A DNA stretch of 64,000 nt. It comes from Bacteroidales bacterium UBA1392. GTDB lineage: Bacteria > Bacteroidota > Bacteroidia > Bacteroidales > UBA932. Of this stretch, positions 34,791-44,542 are shown piece after piece. The position numbers and the translations under genes are program-made. Under the pieces are notes generated by a model, which saw only the letters and a list, made by a program, of their open reading frames with translations, did no database searches and was not told where the DNA came from. Numbering within the stretch: the stretch's first letter is position 1; each line of letters begins with the position of its first letter. Location: assembly GCA_002305275.1 (NCBI GenBank), contig DBQO01000022.1, positions 51,689 to 115,688 on the forward strand. Reading direction: 5' to 3'.

Positions 34791-35063
34791 ATGTTTAAAG
34801 TATTAGCATTCATGCTGCTTGGAATTGGAGTGGGATATATATTTCGCAAAAAAAATCTCTCCTTTATTTCCAAAGTGATTACCGTACTTATTTGGATACT
34901 CTTATTTGTCCTTGGATTGGAAGTGGGCAGCAATCCGCAAATCGTTTCCAATTTGGGGAAATTGGGCGTGGATGCCATTCTTATCACAGTGGGAGCTCTT
35001 CTGGGAAGTATAACTTTGGCTGCTTTGCTTTGGAAATTTGTCAATAAATCAAAGGTGGAATGA
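34791..35063 (+). CDS. lysO: LysO-like exporter, N-terminal half
   Basis: A 90-residue membrane protein with three predicted helices (LAFMLLGIGVGYIF, VITVLIWILLFVLGLEVG, AILITVGALLGSITLAALLW). It matches the first part of the LysO/YbjE (DUF340) lysine exporter family, which is one chain in E. coli. Here the reading frame stops at 35063 and the second part starts inside the stop (ATGA overlap), the two-gene form I know from Bacteroidetes. The two products should assemble as one transporter. Confidence 0.75.
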   Translation: MFKVLAFMLLGIGVGYIFRKKNLSFISKVITVLIWILLFVLGLEVGSNPQIVSNLGKLGVDAILITVGALLGSITLAALLWKFVNKSKVE

Positions 35064-35662
35064 GAAGCAGTCTTATCATAGTTGGGTTTTTCATACTCGG
35101 CTCATTGCTCGGATATTTTGGAGTGGTACCGACCTCATTTCTCGAAGGGGATATCAGCTTCTATGCTCTCGGTGCCTTAATGTTTTGCGTAGGCATAAGC
35201 CTTGGAAGCGACCCTGAAACTTTGAAAAGTTTCAAAAAGATCAATCCCCGACTCCTCCTTTTGCCTTTATTGACGATTGTGGGTACGTTGGTGGGAGCTG
35301 CGATAGTCGGTATGTTATTACCCGGCCGCTCAGTTGTAGATAGTATGGCCGTCGGCAGCGGATTGGGTTACTACTCTTTATCCAGTATTTTCATTACGGA
35401 ATTTAAAGGAGCTGAATTGGGCACCATTGCCCTGCTTTCAAATATTTCCAGAGAACTACTCGCTTTGCTCTTAGCTCCCCTTTTTGTAAAATACTTTGGA
35501 AAACTGGCTCCTATTTCCGCCGGTGGCGCTACCACAATGGATACCACATTACCCATCATTATGAAATTCTCCGGAAAGGAATTTATGGTTCTCTCCGTCT
35601 TCCATGGATTTGTGACGGATCTCAGCGTGCCGTTTTTGGTGACTCTCTTTTGTTCGATTTAA
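35060..35662 (+). CDS. lysO: LysO-like lysine exporter, C-terminal half
   Basis: A 200-residue membrane protein with about six helices, covering the rest of the LysO family. Recognisable segments are ALGALMFCVGISLGSDPETL, an MAVGSGLGYYSLSSIF core near 95 and the GGATTMDTTLPII motif near 156. LysO exports L-lysine (and related basic amino acids) from the cytoplasm. It is coupled to its N-terminal half. The second GH2 gene begins 12 bases after its stop, an odd functional neighbour that may be transcribed with it. Confidence 0.82.
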   Translation: MRSSLIIVGFFILGSLLGYFGVVPTSFLEGDISFYALGALMFCVGISLGSDPETLKSFKKINPRLLLLPLLTIVGTLVGAAIVGMLLPGRSVVDSMAVGSGLGYYSLSSIFITEFKGAELGTIALLSNISRELLALLLAPLFVKYFGKLAPISAGGATTMDTTLPIIMKFSGKEFMVLSVFHGFVTDLSVPFLVTLFCSI

Positions 35663-35674
35663 CTGATTCTTACC

Positions 35675-38600
35675 ATGCTCTACAAGAAAATACACATAGC
35701 ATTGATGCTGTGCTTATTGGCCGCAACCGGATTGCAGGCACAGACAACGGCAGAAAAACCATGGCAAACTCCCCTGATTAACTCCATCAATCGGGAACCC
35801 ATGCAGGCCCATTTCATTCCTTTTATTTCGGAAAAGGCAGCAATAGAACAGAGCAATAAACCTCTTTCGGAAATTTTTGTCCTTAACGAAAAAAATGAAA
35901 GAAGGATTTCTTTGGATGGCGTATGGTACTTTAAATGGTTTAAAAACCCATCGGAATGCAACGACAGTGAAGTTTTAGAGTCTCCTGTTGCCTCATCAGG
36001 TTGGAAAAAGATAAACGTGCCTGGCAGCTGGGAACTTCAGGGCTTCGACGCTCCCATTTATACCGATGTCCGTTATCCTTTTCCGGCAAATCCCCCTTTC
36101 GTTCCGGAAGATTATAATCCGGTGGGAGTCTATTACAGGAGCTTCACTATCCCCGCGGAGTGGCACAAAATGGATATTTTTATAGATTTTGAGGGAGTGG
36201 AATCGGCCTTTTATTGTTGGCTGAACGGGAAATTGGTGGGTTATAGTGAAGACAGTCGTTTGCCGGCTCACTTCAACATTTCGCATCTGCTGAAAAAGGG
36301 AGAAAACAGCCTTGTGGTAAAGGTATTCAGATATAGCGACGGTTCATACCTTGAAGATCAGGATTATTGGAAATATAGCGGTATCGAACGCAGCGTATAC
36401 GTATATGCGCGCCCTAAGAGTCGCGTAAAGGATTTCACGCTGAGAAGTCCATTGTGCAATGGTTACAAAGATGGACAATTTGAGACCGATCTCTTTTTGC
36501 ATCATCCTCAAAAAGGGCACTCCGTGGAGGTGACTTTTATGGATGGTGATGGCATTATTAGAAAATTCCGGAAGAAAATCGAGTCTCCCGCAGATACGGT
36601 GGTTTCATTCTCCGAAGTTATTGCGGAGGTTAAGCCGTGGAGCGCAGAGAGCCCCTACCTCTATAAGATATTGGTGACTTATCGCGATAAAAACAATCGG
36701 CAGCTGGAATCCTTCTGCCATCCTTTTGGCTTCCGTACCATCGAGATCAGAAACGGTTTGTTCCTGTTGAACAACAAGGCCATCACTTTCAAAGGAGTAA
36801 ATCGTCACGAACACGACCCTGAGCACGGAAGAACCATAACCATCGAAAGCATGATAGAGGACATTGGACTGATGAAGCAATTCAATATGAATGCGGTCAG
36901 ATGCAGCCACTATCCCAACAATCCTCAATGGTACAGCCTATGCGACCGACTTGGCCTCTATGTGATTGACGAGGCCAACATCGAGAGTCACGGCATGGAA
37001 TTTCACAAAGATCGTACGCTCGCCAATTATCCCGACTGGGAATTGCCCTTTATGGAGCGAATGACACGTATGGTAAAGCGGGACAGGAATTTCACCTCGA
37101 TAGTTACCTGGTCAATGGGAAATGAATCGGGATATGGGAAGAACTTTGAAACATTGTATCACCGGACAAAAGCTTACGACCCTACACGCCCCGTTCAGTA
37201 TGAAGGCTCCCGCCAGGAAGGGCTCTCCGATATTTATTGCCCGATGTACGCCCGAATTTGGCGTCTGAGGGAGCATGTCAATCAGCGGCGTACTCGTCCG
37301 CTTATACTTTGCGAATACGCCCACGCGATGGGAAATAGTGTCGGCAATCTGCAGGATTACTGGGATCTGATCTACAAGTTCGACCAATTGCAAGGTGCAT
37401 TTATTTGGGATTGGGTAGATCAGACCATCAAGAGTAAAGATGGAAAGGGACGCGATATATGGGCTTATGGCGGAGATTTGGGCTATGTGGGAGTCCCCAA
37501 TGACTCGAATTTCTGTGCAAACGGATTGGTGTTGGCTGACAGGTCACTGAGACCTCATATTATGGAGGTAAAAAAGGTCTATCAGAATATTTTATTTGAG
37601 CCGGTCAATTTTTCTTCGGATAAAATAAGGGTGACGAACCGTTTCGACTTCAAGTCGCTCAACGATTACTATTACAAATGGAGACTTGAGGCCAATGGCG
37701 AAGCGGTACAGTCAGGTATTGCGGATTTCCCTGAAATCGTGGCGGGAGAAAGTGCAATAATACAATTGGCCATCAAGCCTTTCGAACCCGACCATCGGGA
37801 GTATTTCCTGACAATAGAGGCATTTACAAAAGCAGAATCACCGCTGATACCTGCCAGCCACAAAGTGGCAATAGAACAATGGGCGATAGATACACCAAAA
37901 ATGGGGATTAAGCCCGAGGCTGCGGACGAAAAATTTGCCGATTTAATCGTAGAAAAATCGGCCGAGATTATTACAATACGAGCAGGAAAGGCATTCAGCG
38001 CAAGCTTTTCTCCGGAAACGGGAACGCTCAACAGCCTGAAACGGAAGGGCAAAGAATTGCTGATCAAAGGCTTTACACCCAACTTCTGGAGGGCACTAAC
38101 CGACAACGATGTGGCCAACGGAACCCTTGAGAGATGCGGCATCTGGCGTAACATCGAGGCACAGATGCAACTTTACAACTTTACAATCGATGATACCGAC
38201 AAACAAAACATCACCATAACCTCATCATATAAACTGCCAGGGCAGAGCTCGACCCTCAATATGCTTTATGCCATTTCCGCCTCCGGCGAAATAAAGGTAA
38301 CCATGCAGTTTATTCCCGGGTCGGAGCCGCTACCGGAGATGCCACGTTTTGGAATGTACCTTATTCTGGCTCCTGAATATCATACCTTCTCCTGGTTTGG
38401 AAGAGGCCCTCATGAGAACTATTCCGATAGGAAAACTTCCGCACTCATCGGGAAATATAGGGCCGACGTGAGTGAGCTGTTCCACCGTTATATCCGTCCG
38501 CAGGAGACGGGAAACAGATGCGATGTGCGCTGGTTGGCTCTGCAAAACGAAAGCGGTGAGGGAATCTTCGTAAAAGGAGATAAACCATTGAGCGTAAGCG

Positions 38601-38848
38601 CCTGGAATTTTACCCAGGATGATATCGACTATGTACCTTTCGATATTGAGCGGAAACATGGCGGAAGCATCGAACTGAAAGAGCTTGTGTGGCTGAACAT
38701 AGATAATGCACAGATGGGCGTAGGTGGAGATAACACCTGGGGTGCACAAGTCCATCCCGAATATACCATTACTCCGGAGGCGATCTCCTATTCCTTCACT
38801 ATCTCTTTGCTTGAAAACGATCTCGATTTGAAACACAAAACAGAATAA
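35675..38848 (+). CDS. GH2 beta-galactosidase, secreted (second)
   Basis: A 1057-residue GH2 enzyme with a signal peptide (residues 1-22, ending LQAQ). It has the same domain order as the 25560-28640 product: SLDGVWYFKWFKNP near 75, GVNRHEHDPEHG near 370, NMNAVRCSHYPNNP near 405, acid/base Glu in SMGNESGYG near 475, nucleophile Glu in ILCEYAHAMGNS near 546 and the C-terminal FGRGPHENYSDRKTS. It resembles the Bacteroides exo-beta-galactosidases that act on host or plant glycans. It lies 12 bases after lysO and shares with the next gene an odd duplicated spacer. Confidence 0.93.
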   Translation: MLYKKIHIALMLCLLAATGLQAQTTAEKPWQTPLINSINREPMQAHFIPFISEKAAIEQSNKPLSEIFVLNEKNERRISLDGVWYFKWFKNPSECNDSEVLESPVASSGWKKINVPGSWELQGFDAPIYTDVRYPFPANPPFVPEDYNPVGVYYRSFTIPAEWHKMDIFIDFEGVESAFYCWLNGKLVGYSEDSRLPAHFNISHLLKKGENSLVVKVFRYSDGSYLEDQDYWKYSGIERSVYVYARPKSRVKDFTLRSPLCNGYKDGQFETDLFLHHPQKGHSVEVTFMDGDGIIRKFRKKIESPADTVVSFSEVIAEVKPWSAESPYLYKILVTYRDKNNRQLESFCHPFGFRTIEIRNGLFLLNNKAITFKGVNRHEHDPEHGRTITIESMIEDIGLMKQFNMNAVRCSHYPNNPQWYSLCDRLGLYVIDEANIESHGMEFHKDRTLANYPDWELPFMERMTRMVKRDRNFTSIVTWSMGNESGYGKNFETLYHRTKAYDPTRPVQYEGSRQEGLSDIYCPMYARIWRLREHVNQRRTRPLILCEYAHAMGNSVGNLQDYWDLIYKFDQLQGAFIWDWVDQTIKSKDGKGRDIWAYGGDLGYVGVPNDSNFCANGLVLADRSLRPHIMEVKKVYQNILFEPVNFSSDKIRVTNRFDFKSLNDYYYKWRLEANGEAVQSGIADFPEIVAGESAIIQLAIKPFEPDHREYFLTIEAFTKAESPLIPASHKVAIEQWAIDTPKMGIKPEAADEKFADLIVEKSAEIITIRAGKAFSASFSPETGTLNSLKRKGKELLIKGFTPNFWRALTDNDVANGTLERCGIWRNIEAQMQLYNFTIDDTDKQNITITSSYKLPGQSSTLNMLYAISASGEIKVTMQFIPGSEPLPEMPRFGMYLILAPEYHTFSWFGRGPHENYSDRKTSALIGKYRADVSELFHRYIRPQETGNRCDVRWLALQNESGEGIFVKGDKPLSVSAWNFTQDDIDYVPFDIERKHGGSIELKELVWLNIDNAQMGVGGDNTWGAQVHPEYTITPEAISYSFTISLLENDLDLKHKTE

Positions 38849-38950
38849 CGGTCATGCGAATTAACTTGATCTGAAATCCCTAAGAGAGTAACGAGCTACA
38901 AATTAACTTGATCTGAAACCTAAAATTAGATAACGATCATGCGAATTAAA
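38846..38950 (+). repeat. Short direct duplication between the GH2 and glycosidase genes
   Basis: AATTAACTTGATCTGAAA occurs exactly twice, at 38859-38876 and 38901-38918. TAACGRTCATGCGAATTAA occurs at 38846-38864 and again, with one change, at 38932-38950, the latter including the next gene's start codon. The gap looks like two imperfect copies of the same translation-initiation region. Confidence 0.85.
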
Positions 38951-40858
38951 AGATACATCCCGTTTATAGTTTGTTTGGCCTTACTTTTTACTGCGGGATG
39001 CAGCTCTGAGAGGCACAAGGTAGGAAATCCCCTGTTTGACAATATTCTGGATATTGCCTACACGCCGGATTCGCTCTATCGTTATACGCCCGGTTGTTTT
39101 ACAGATATGGGCTCATGGATGGGCTTCACTATCCCTCAAAAAGATAAATGGATCAATGGCTTTTGCGGCCCCTTCAGTTTCTACCAATATGGATGGAAAG
39201 CAGTTTCCATTGCGAGAGTTTCTTTTGGGGAAAACAGCTCCGAACTCTTTACTCCCGACTCCATTAATTATTATCCTGGCGGAATCTTTATTTCCGCTTC
39301 GGCGGCGGACAAAAAGATAGAACAAGAACTCATTTTCATCGATGCTTCCATAGCACTACTCCATATTCGTCCAAATAGCACTTCGACTCTTCTGATTGAG
39401 CAGGATTTTGGGCAGAAGCAGCACTCCATAGAGCACATTCAGGAGGAAAATAGGCTCCATTTTGTCTCCTCGGAAAAGGAGGAATATATCCTCTGTTTCC
39501 CCGAAAATACGACATTTGAAGAGGGGAAAGCTATCTGTAATGATGTATCGCCTAATGGAATTTACTTGGCTGTGTTGCAGACTTTTAGAGACGAGGATGA
39601 GGCTGAAAGAACGGCTTTGATTGAGAGGGCAAACTCTATTTTGGAGCGTCCTCAACGGTATATTCAGGAGAATAAAGAGAGATGGGAGGGTTATCTTTCA
39701 GCTGCGCTGAGAGATGATATGCCGCCCGAATTTGATAGAATTGCAGCCAAATCGGTCGTGACTCTTATTTCCAACTGGAGGTCGCCGAGAGAGGCATTGT
39801 ATCATGAAGGCGTTGTGCCGAGCCACGCAGCCTACTATTTTGTGGGCTTTTGGGCGTGGGATTCATGGAAACATGCCGTTGCTCTTTCGCGCTTTGCGCC
39901 GGAACTGGCTAAAAATCAGGTCAGAGCCATGTTTGATTATCAACTGGAAGATGGAATGGTGATCGACTGTATATTTCCCGATAGCTCGGAAAATAATGCC
40001 CGCGACAGCAAACCTCCTTTGGCTGCCTGGGCGGTGGATGCAATCTACTCTCAAACGGGGGATTTGGAGTTCATGCGCGAGATCTATCCCAAATTAGTAA
40101 AATATCACGAATGGTGGTATTGGAAAAGGGATCACGACCAAAACGGTTACTGCGAGTTTGGCTCTACTGACGGGACCACTGTAGCAGCAGCATGGGAAAG
40201 CGGCATGGACAATGCCATCCGTTTTGACGAGGCACAAATGTTACAAAATCATCCCGATGCATGGAGTTTCGATCAGGAGAGCGTGGATTTGAATTGTTTC
40301 CTAGCCTTGGAAAATAGGCTGCTTAAGAAGTTTGCGGAAATATTGGGCGTGCCATTCGAGCTTAAAGAAAAGGCCGGCAATCCGGAAGATTATTTCTTCA
40401 ATACCGAGGATGGATTTTTCTATGACAAACGCATTCAGGACGGCTCTTTTGTAAAAGTGAAAGGCAGCGAAGCCTATATTCCACTTTGGACAGAGGTAGC
40501 CACAAAGGAGCAATTTGACCAAATGTTCCCCATTTTAAGTGACGAAAAGAAGTTTTCCACATACATCCCCTTCCCTACCGTCAGTGCCGACGAACCCGAA
40601 TTTACACCTAACGGCTATTGGCGCGGCCCCATCTGGCTGGACCAAACCTATTTCGCCATCAGCGGCATCCGCAAATATGGAAAAAACCAGGAAGCCGACC
40701 AATACACCGTACAGGTCTTCGAGAGATTGGACAAACTCCGGGAAGGTGGCGCCATCCACGAAAACTACGACGCCCTCACCGGCAAACAACTCAAAGCCCC
40801 CCACTTCAGCTGGAGCGCCGCACACTTGTTGATGCTGTATTGGGAATATGGGGAGTAG
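38939..40858 (+). CDS. MGH1/GH63-type (alpha/alpha)6 glycosidase lipoprotein
   Basis: A 639-residue predicted lipoprotein (lipobox FTAGCS, Cys21). The body is an (alpha/alpha)6-barrel glycosidase: FWAWDSWKHAVALSRFAP near 300, KPPLAAWAVDAIY near 361, then a WESGMDNAIRFDE motif near 425 and NGYWRGPIWLDQTYFAI near 560. These are typical of GH63/GH37-like and MGH1 enzymes, which act on alpha-glucosidic or related bonds. The acidic catalytic pair is probably the Asp in SGMDNA and the Glu near the C-terminus (HENYDALTG). Substrate unknown. It probably works with the GH2 enzyme encoded just upstream. Confidence 0.8.
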   Translation: MRIKRYIPFIVCLALLFTAGCSSERHKVGNPLFDNILDIAYTPDSLYRYTPGCFTDMGSWMGFTIPQKDKWINGFCGPFSFYQYGWKAVSIARVSFGENSSELFTPDSINYYPGGIFISASAADKKIEQELIFIDASIALLHIRPNSTSTLLIEQDFGQKQHSIEHIQEENRLHFVSSEKEEYILCFPENTTFEEGKAICNDVSPNGIYLAVLQTFRDEDEAERTALIERANSILERPQRYIQENKERWEGYLSAALRDDMPPEFDRIAAKSVVTLISNWRSPREALYHEGVVPSHAAYYFVGFWAWDSWKHAVALSRFAPELAKNQVRAMFDYQLEDGMVIDCIFPDSSENNARDSKPPLAAWAVDAIYSQTGDLEFMREIYPKLVKYHEWWYWKRDHDQNGYCEFGSTDGTTVAAAWESGMDNAIRFDEAQMLQNHPDAWSFDQESVDLNCFLALENRLLKKFAEILGVPFELKEKAGNPEDYFFNTEDGFFYDKRIQDGSFVKVKGSEAYIPLWTEVATKEQFDQMFPILSDEKKFSTYIPFPTVSADEPEFTPNGYWRGPIWLDQTYFAISGIRKYGKNQEADQYTVQVFERLDKLREGGAIHENYDALTGKQLKAPHFSWSAAHLLMLYWEYGE

Positions 40859-40903
40859 TGAGGAGTTCCGAGTGAGGAGTCTGTAGTGGGGAGTGAGGAG
40901 TAA
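40859..40903. repeat. Imperfect GAGTGAGGAGT repeats
   Basis: Three imperfect copies of G(A)GTGAGGAGT sit between the glycosidase stop and the terminator, at the left edge of the accessory region. This is low-complexity DNA of no clear function. Confidence 0.55.
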
Positions 40904-40936
40904 TAAAAAAACCTGCCGGAGTGGGGTTTAGCAGGG
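40903..40936 (-). terminator. Terminator of the Mrr-like gene
   Basis: On the minus strand CCTGC (from 40931-40935) pairs with GCAGG (from 40912-40916) and is followed by seven T residues. It lies about 35 bases past the Mrr-like stop. Confidence 0.65.
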
Positions 40937-40969
40937 TTTGAGGTTACTAGCTGAGGTTAGCCGTTCATT

Positions 40970-41965
40970 TTATCTTATGGGCCAATAAATCTTTTTAAGT
41001 GGAACTAGTGTTTTTGTTTCGTTGTCAAAACTATCATAATACTGTATAATCAATTCCACTAAAATATCAGAATCCACTAAAGTAATAGGAATATTTGCCC
41101 TTTCCGCTTCATATCTCGCATCTTTAGAAAATCCACCTGTCGATACATATAATCCTTTATCATTTGCCCTTAATCCACCGAGAAAACTTCTCAATTCTTG
41201 TGCCCCCATTGAGCCCTGTCTGTGTTTGACTTCTACCACAATCCTTGGGTTTTCTAATCCTAATCCATCAGGTGAAGCAACTATATCTTTTCCTCTGTCC
41301 GACCCTTTTGGACTAACCCTTGTCTTATATCCCATTGCTCTTAAAATGCCTGCAACAAGTTCTTGCATTTCCTCCCAATCAAGTGATAATGCTTTGTCCT
41401 TTATAAACTCATGCGATTTGGCGATAAAATCCTCTTTAATAGATTCTAGTGATTCTTGCTCAGACTCTTCTTCAATTATTTTTGACGGCTTGCCAGCTAA
41501 CAGAGAAAATAATTCTTCTCGCGGTTGTTTTGGAATATCAAAAATTGTCATGATCGCACCAAGTGTGTTTTTCGTTGAAGTTGATAAATCATCCCGTTGT
41601 ACTTTTCCGATCCATCTAACCTCACGAGTATGAAAATATTCACATGAAGTTTCATCAAATTTATAACCAGACACAATTTCTCCTATTGAATATGTTCGTT
41701 CTGAAGGATTGTAAGTCATTACACAATCTCCAATTTTGAAGTCAATCAAAAACCTGTGAATCTGGCCCGCACTACTGATTACTTGACCATTTTTATATTC
41801 AGGATAGTTTTTTCTAACAAGCTCTTTCAGTTTTTCGATGTTCTCAACTTTCGATAAATCTCCAGTTGCATTCCACCCTATTGCAACTATATTTTTTGTC
41901 AAGAAGTCTTCCACTAAAAAGGCGCCTTCACCTGCCCTAACCATCCATAATTGATTTTTATTCAT
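40970..41965 (-). CDS. Mrr-type restriction endonuclease
   Basis: A 331-residue probable modification-dependent nuclease. The C-terminal half (about 185-310) is an Mrr catalytic domain: EEMQELVAGILRAMGYKTRV, the GSDRGKDIVASPDG aspartate near 225 and IVVEVKHRQG (the ExK of the PD-(D/E)xK site) near 247. The N-terminal 140 residues are a separate domain with MWMVRAGE-like start and GDCVMTYNPSERTYSIGEI, resembling the modified-base readers (EVE/PUA-like) found in such enzymes. Codon use and composition are AT-rich compared with the genes at 1-40 kb. It is a single gene; the -7 type box TATATTTG is at 42041-42048. Confidence 0.8.
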   Translation of the reverse strand: MNKNQLWMVRAGEGAFLVEDFLTKNIVAIGWNATGDLSKVENIEKLKELVRKNYPEYKNGQVISSAGQIHRFLIDFKIGDCVMTYNPSERTYSIGEIVSGYKFDETSCEYFHTREVRWIGKVQRDDLSTSTKNTLGAIMTIFDIPKQPREELFSLLAGKPSKIIEEESEQESLESIKEDFIAKSHEFIKDKALSLDWEEMQELVAGILRAMGYKTRVSPKGSDRGKDIVASPDGLGLENPRIVVEVKHRQGSMGAQELRSFLGGLRANDKGLYVSTGGFSKDARYEAERANIPITLVDSDILVELIIQYYDSFDNETKTLVPLKKIYWPIR

Positions 41966-42247
41966 ATCACTTAATATTTAAATCTTTTGTTTCATACTAG
42001 TGTATTTTTTATAACACACCACAACTTTTTATTAATGAAACAAATATACGCAATTTATAATAAGGATTGTTTGTTTTAGGGCTATTGGGTGTGAGGTGCG
42101 GGGTGGAGTCCTGAGGATTGAGAGGATTAAGAAGCGTTTAACATTTTAAGTCACTTCACTGTCAACCAAGCACAAATGTTGAGCGCTGCCCTTGATTAAA
42201 CCACTAAACCGCCACTTTTGAGTAGGCGCTGTGATTACCTGTTTGTT
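41966..42247. other. Intergenic region, no gene
   Basis: 282 bases between the Mrr-like gene and the STAND gene. It contains the minus-strand TATATTTG (42041-42048) and otherwise only low-complexity G-rich and AT-rich DNA. No gene or hairpin is recognised. Confidence 0.5.
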
Positions 42248-44542
42248 TCATTCGTATGCTAAACTTTTAAAAATTTCTTCTATTAAATCATCCTCTTCAA
42301 TTAATCCTTTGTCTTCAATGTTATCAATTCTGTCTTCAATGTAACTATTGACTTGAGAATCTATATAATCATTATAGTCACTGATTTTCTTTTCTAATTC
42401 CGTCACATACTCGCTAAGGTCAAAATTATATTTAATTTCAATTAATTCTATTTGGCTCTTTATATAGTCCATATCAGAATCTTCAGCTCTGTCAATTTCA
42501 TCTGTTATCACTTTTTCAATTTTTTCTAAAAATGAAATATCATTTACTGTGTCTCGGAAAGTTATCGGAAAATGTTGCTCTAAACTTAAAAACAGTTCAA
42601 TACTGTCTAGTGAATATATTTTGTCTAAAAAGGAATCAATTAATCTTTCGTCATTTAAATCCAAATCATGAATATTAAGAGTTGACAAAAGGTTTATGTA
42701 TGCACTTTGTTCTGAATATGATAAGTTATTAAGGTAAATAATATCTTTAAATTTATTTTTCACGAAATTTTTGACAACTTCATTATGTCCACTAAGTTCT
42801 GACTGAATTTTATAGAGAAAATGATATTGTGTATCGGAATTTATACCCCAAGTGAAATTCTCATTATTAGAGTACTTGTATCTCGTAGCCCTACAATTCT
42901 GAAGTGTGGTAAATCTTTCATCAATCGTTGAAAATATTGTTTCTTGGGCTTCAGCACTTAATAAGATTTTTCTCTTTAATATATTTTCATCACTATTAAT
43001 AGTAGTAAATATGGTGAAGAATTGTTCTTTGAATATTGCACTCTCGATTAAACTTAAAATTAAATCCTTTTTATCTCTTAAATAATTAACTAAGAAATCA
43101 TGTATGGATGGATTTTGATACTGAACAACAATAGTGCTATATGAATCCTTTTGAGTTTTTATAAAAGTGTTTTCTAGTTCTTTGAGCGAACGTGAAAACA
43201 TAATTGAGTCAAATGGAATTTGAAATTTATATTGATTTACTTTTAGAAATGAAATTAATGCTTCTTCAAGATGTTCTATTTTAACAGGGGGTCCCATTGT
43301 TAAAAGAACAAGTAAAGTGTATTGTGAAAATTTATTCAAAGAATTCTCATAAGCATATAGCCAAACACTTTCAGGGTTATCGAAATATGATTTTATAACA
43401 TTCGAAAATTCACTTGCTTCACAAGATTGCCAAATCTTTCTATTGATTAATGTTTCGATAATCCTAGGATTATAATTAGGGTGTTTTACAATTATTAAAT
43501 GCTTTCTTGGTTCGATCAAATCTTCTAAATGACCTTTAGGAACATCAGCAAAAAACAAATGATTGTATAAAATTTGAGCCTTAACTACATTAGTATATGA
43601 GTCAAGGTCGAGAATACACTTTGCTATTTCAATGTTATTAATTCTAAATGCTTCAAAAGCCAATTTTGCTTGATTGAGAATGTATTCTCTTGTTGCTAAT
43701 ATTAAAAGCTTATCAGGTGATTTTTTAATTTTCTCAATAAACCTAACTAGTTTATTGTCTTCATTTGGTTTGAGTTTACCTTCAAAAAAGTTTTTACCTA
43801 AAAAATCATCAAAGAAAAATATTTGCTTTTTCCCTTCCTGGTAATATGTATATCCATCATCAATTGAGTCGTTTAAATATACAAATTCATCAAAGCCATT
43901 AGACAACAAATATAGTGTCAAAATCCTTGCTAATGTTGTTTTTCCAATTCCTGGGATGCCGGAGATTATGACATATTTGTGTTCTTTTAATATTTGCACA
44001 CCAATATTGAAACTGTCATTTTGAACATAAAGTCTAACCTGCTCTCTAATATCTTCTAATTCAAATGCAGATTGATTATAAATTTTGCTATGTAGGACCT
44101 TTTCCAGAATATTGATGCTGGAAAGCCATAGTTTATAATATTTTAATTCGACTTCTTTTGAAGTGGATATAATATTATTTAAGTCGTCTTTACCTAAAAT
44201 ATCTTCTGTCGTTAAGATATATGGATAGAATAACTTTAATATTTTAGTTTTGTTTTCAGGTGATAGGCCAACTGTCGTTGAAATTATATATTTGTCAGGT
44301 TTGAGCTCATTAACTTTCTTGACTTCCTTTTTTAAATTCGTTAATAAATTGGAAAGTCTTTCATATCTTTTTGCTTGGATAATTATTTTTTCAGATTTGT
44401 CCGTTGCACATCTTAAGTCAATTCCACCATCTTTTCCTGTCGTGAAACTTTCAATAAAGACACCAAGTTTTTTTTGCAATAAATCCCTTGTTAAGTTTTC
44501 AAACTCATGTGGCGACAGTATTAGAAAGTCATAATCATTCAT
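42248..44542 (-). CDS. Endonuclease-STAND NTPase fusion (Mrr/nSTAND3-like)
   Basis: A 764-residue AT-rich gene. The N-terminal 120 residues are an Mrr-like PD-(D/E)xK nuclease: FENLTRDLLQKKLGV with its Glu at 14, GKDGGIDLRC at 36-45 (Asp42) and IIQAKRY at 54-60. A STAND-type P-loop ATPase follows: Walker A GIPGIGKTTLA at 195-205, Walker B IFFFDDFLG at 241-249 and LATREYIL for the sensor region. The remaining 450 residues are helical, probably the target-sensing domain. Such effector-nSTAND-sensor proteins are antiphage defence ATPases (Avs-like) in other bacteria. That role is inferred from architecture and from the defence neighbours. Confidence 0.72.
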   Translation of the reverse strand: MNDYDFLILSPHEFENLTRDLLQKKLGVFIESFTTGKDGGIDLRCATDKSEKIIIQAKRYERLSNLLTNLKKEVKKVNELKPDKYIISTTVGLSPENKTKILKLFYPYILTTEDILGKDDLNNIISTSKEVELKYYKLWLSSINILEKVLHSKIYNQSAFELEDIREQVRLYVQNDSFNIGVQILKEHKYVIISGIPGIGKTTLARILTLYLLSNGFDEFVYLNDSIDDGYTYYQEGKKQIFFFDDFLGKNFFEGKLKPNEDNKLVRFIEKIKKSPDKLLILATREYILNQAKLAFEAFRINNIEIAKCILDLDSYTNVVKAQILYNHLFFADVPKGHLEDLIEPRKHLIIVKHPNYNPRIIETLINRKIWQSCEASEFSNVIKSYFDNPESVWLYAYENSLNKFSQYTLLVLLTMGPPVKIEHLEEALISFLKVNQYKFQIPFDSIMFSRSLKELENTFIKTQKDSYSTIVVQYQNPSIHDFLVNYLRDKKDLILSLIESAIFKEQFFTIFTTINSDENILKRKILLSAEAQETIFSTIDERFTTLQNCRATRYKYSNNENFTWGINSDTQYHFLYKIQSELSGHNEVVKNFVKNKFKDIIYLNNLSYSEQSAYINLLSTLNIHDLDLNDERLIDSFLDKIYSLDSIELFLSLEQHFPITFRDTVNDISFLEKIEKVITDEIDRAEDSDMDYIKSQIELIEIKYNFDLSEYVTELEKKISDYNDYIDSQVNSYIEDRIDNIEDKGLIEEDDLIEEIFKSLAYE

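Noticed and set aside
34791..35662. Frameshifted pseudogene of lysO
   Set aside because: Both halves are intact, begin with ATG and overlap by ATGA; the two-gene form is usual in Bacteroidetes.
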